A stretch of DNA of 64,000 nt, taken from Actinoplanes missouriensis 431. Lineage in GTDB: Bacteria > Actinomycetota > Actinomycetes > Mycobacteriales > Micromonosporaceae. A model generated the notes under the pieces. That model saw nothing but the letters and a program-made list of their open reading frames with translations, did not search any database and had not been told where the DNA came from. The stretch covers positions 6,882,001 to 6,946,000 of the forward strand of contig NC_017093.1 in assembly GCF_000284295.1 (NCBI RefSeq), in the 5' to 3' direction. A program made the translations under genes and the position numbers. This document shows positions 62,455 through 64,000 of this stretch, one piece after another; the stretch's first letter is position 1, and every line of letters starts with the position of its first letter.

Positions 62455-64000
62455 GTGGAAGTCGAACGTTGGTCAACCGCCCAGGTCGAGGCTCTCGCAC
62501 CCGACCCCGGTTCGCTGCGGAACGCGCGCGGCGTCACCGGCCGGTTCACCACGTCCGGCCGGCTCGGCGACGTGCTGTGGGGGCTCTGCCGGGGCTATGA
62601 GGTGGCCGTCGATCTGTCCGGTCCGGCCTACCGATGCTCCTGCCCCAGCCGCAAGATCCCGTGCAAGCACGCGCTGGCACTGCTGCTGCGCTGGGCGGAG
62701 TCCGGCATCGCCGAGGGGGAGGCACCGGATTTCGCCCGCACGTGGCAGGCCGCGCGCTCCCGTCCGAAAGGGAACGGCACGCCCGACCCGGTTGCGGCGG
62801 CCCGGCGGGCGGCGGAGCGTGCCGAGCGGGTGGCCGGCGGCATGGCCGAGCTGCGCCGCTGGCTCGACGACCAGGTCGAGCAGGGTCTGTCCGGGTTCGC
62901 GCGGTCCGGCCGGCAGGCGGCCGAGTCGATGGCGGCCCGGCTGGTCGACGCTCAGGCGCCGGGCGCGGCGGGCATGCTGCGCCGTCTCTCCGGCGCCGCC
63001 GGTGCCGGGCCGCACTGGGCCGACCGGGTGCTCGGTGAGCTAGGACTGCTGCGACTGCTCGCCGACGGGCATGCCCGGCTCGGCGAGCTCGATCCGGCAC
63101 TGGCCGCGACGGTCCGCTCCCGGATCGGTTTCCCCACCGCGACCGAGGAGGTGCTGGCCGGCCCGCGCGTCACCGACCGCTGGCAGGTCCTCGGCCGGGT
63201 CGAGGTCGACGACGGCGCGCTCACCACCCGCCGCACCTGGCTGCACGGTGCCGGCACCGACCGGTTCGCGCTGGTCCTGGCGTTCTCGGCGGCCGGTCAG
63301 CCACTCCCGGCCGACCTGCTCCCGGGCTCCGAGTTCCGCGGCGACCTCTGCTTCTACCCCGGCTCGGCGCCGCTGCGCGCGCTCGTCGCCGAGCGTCTCT
63401 CGGCCGCCGAGCCGTTCGGCTCGCCGCAGGGCGCCGGGTCCATCCGGGCGGCTCTCTCCCGCTGGTCGTCGCTGCTGTCCACAGAGCCATTCCGGTACGA
63501 CGGACCGATGCTTCTCGCCGGCGTCCGGCCCGGTGACGGTTTCCTGGTCGACGAGGAGGGCTCGGCCCTGCCGCTCGCGCCGGGGCACCGCGAGCCGTGG
63601 TGGCTGCTCGCCGCGGCGGGCGGCCGACCCGCCACGGTCGCCGCGGAGTGGTCGCCGGCCGGATTGCGGCCGCTCGCCGCCTGGGCCGACGGTGAGTTCG
63701 TGCCGGCCGGGCCGCCGGTCCCCGATCCGAGCCTGCGCCGGGAGCCGGAGTTGCCGGCCGAGCTGCTGGCGGCGGCGCTGGTCGGGACGGCGCGGCGCCC
63801 GTGGGCGGGCGGCGCGGTGGCGGCGGGGTCGTCGAGCGTCACGATCGGGCCCCCGGGTTCTTCATCGGGTGCGCCGCCGGGCGCGGGCGCGCCGCCGGGC
63901 GCGGGCGCGCCGCCGGGCGCGGGCGCGCCGCCGGGCGCGGGCGCGCCGCCGGGCGCGGGCGCGTCCGCGGGCGCGCCGCCGGGGGTTTCGCCGGCTGACG
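62455..64000 (+). CDS. SWIM zinc-finger protein, partial (runs off the right edge)
   Basis: The frame from GTG 62455 is open to the end (515 visible residues). The SWIM finger CSCPSRKIPCKH lies at about residues 62-73 in the usual N-terminal position, followed by a basic segment and helical repeats (DQVEQGLSGFARSGRQAAESMAARLVDAQAPGAAGMLRRL). SWIM proteins of this architecture sit beside VWA/AAA MoxR-type genes in actinobacteria; those would lie outside the window. TAGGGT ends 6 bases before the start (leaderless). The visible C-terminal part has a 5-copy GAPPGA repeat. Confidence 0.82.
   Translation, partial: MEVERWSTAQVEALAPDPGSLRNARGVTGRFTTSGRLGDVLWGLCRGYEVAVDLSGPAYRCSCPSRKIPCKHALALLLRWAESGIAEGEAPDFARTWQAARSRPKGNGTPDPVAAARRAAERAERVAGGMAELRRWLDDQVEQGLSGFARSGRQAAESMAARLVDAQAPGAAGMLRRLSGAAGAGPHWADRVLGELGLLRLLADGHARLGELDPALAATVRSRIGFPTATEEVLAGPRVTDRWQVLGRVEVDDGALTTRRTWLHGAGTDRFALVLAFSAAGQPLPADLLPGSEFRGDLCFYPGSAPLRALVAERLSAAEPFGSPQGAGSIRAALSRWSSLLSTEPFRYDGPMLLAGVRPGDGFLVDEEGSALPLAPGHREPWWLLAAAGGRPATVAAEWSPAGLRPLAAWADGEFVPAGPPVPDPSLRREPELPAELLAAALVGTARRPWAGGAVAAGSSSVTIGPPGSSSGAPPGAGAPPGAGAPPGAGAPPGAGAPPGAGASAGAPPGVSPAD
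63871..63960 (+). repeat. 18-bp in-frame tandem repeat, five copies
   Basis: Five perfect 18-base units (GCGCCGCCGGGCGCGGGC) encode APPGAG repeats in the SWIM protein gene. Copy number in the real genome may be misjudged by short reads. Confidence 0.95.

Noticed and set aside
63871..63960. CRISPR-like array
   Set aside because: The units are contiguous 18-bp repeats without spacers and lie in frame within a coding sequence.

Overview
The window is about 72% GC by eye, with codon use, weak or leaderless starts and gene families typical of a filamentous actinomycete. F420-dependent enzymes (an F420 glucose-6-phosphate dehydrogenase, an LLM-class oxidoreductase and a PPOX remnant), Lsr2, two FliA/WhiG-type sigma factors, HelD and large LAL-type LuxR regulators suggest the Micromonosporaceae, and Actinoplanes or a relative is the best guess. 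This is inferred from protein families, not from a database search. No tRNA, rRNA or CRISPR array was recognised.

Layout. Bases 1-10.3 kb hold housekeeping and secreted functions: a partial GAF-domain protein, a PD40 beta-propeller protein followed by TrmB, gamma-glutamyltransferase, a TAP-type exported peptidase, a lipoprotein sugar dehydrogenase, a sodium:solute symporter with a small membrane partner, and a HAD phosphatase. Bases 10.4-18.2 kb hold a glycosyltransferase with a repeat-rich tail, F420-dependent G6PDH, a one-polypeptide fusion of ECF sigma factor, zinc anti-sigma motif, membrane anchor and GH128 glycosidase, an anti-sigma-type kinase and a degenerate PP2C phosphatase, a MarR regulator, an LLM oxidoreductase and Lsr2. 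Bases 18.4-28.1 kb hold a D,D-carboxypeptidase, two paralogous FliA-like sigma genes flanking a DUF456 protein, HelD and a lipoprotein, then a DEAD-box helicase and a YceI protein.

Bases 28.2-34.9 kb hold a frameshifted LAL regulator, a permuted papain-fold protein, a 51-residue membrane protein, an App1-type phosphatase, two small membrane proteins and a sirtuin. Bases 35.0-44.2 kb form a sugar-uptake cluster: LacI regulator, family-5 binding protein, ATPase, two permeases, second ATPase and GH1 beta-glucosidase, followed by a methyltransferase that overlaps the glucosidase gene. Imported beta-glucosides or oligosaccharides are probably hydrolysed inside the cell. Perfect hairpins after the binding-protein gene and before the glucosidase gene probably set expression ratios.

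Bases 44.5-51.6 kb hold an aldo/keto reductase with a MerR-type operator and probable leaderless promoter, then an IS701-family element inserted exactly at the stop codon of a type II topoisomerase A-subunit gene (parC-like), then parE. Bases 51.7-59.2 kb hold a stand-alone class III cyclase domain divergent from a second LAL regulator, a DUF5995 protein and a response regulator / histidine kinase / lipoprotein operon. Bases 59.2-64.0 kb hold a glutathionyl-hydroquinone-reductase-like protein, a decayed PPOX gene, an unknown Arg-rich ORF, an NAD(P)-binding protein and a SWIM zinc-finger protein that runs off the window.

Recurrent themes are strong perfect hairpins between genes, several probable leaderless starts (TANNNT, then 6-7 nt, then the start codon), and short tandem repeats of 16, 18 and 33 bp, three of them inside coding sequences.
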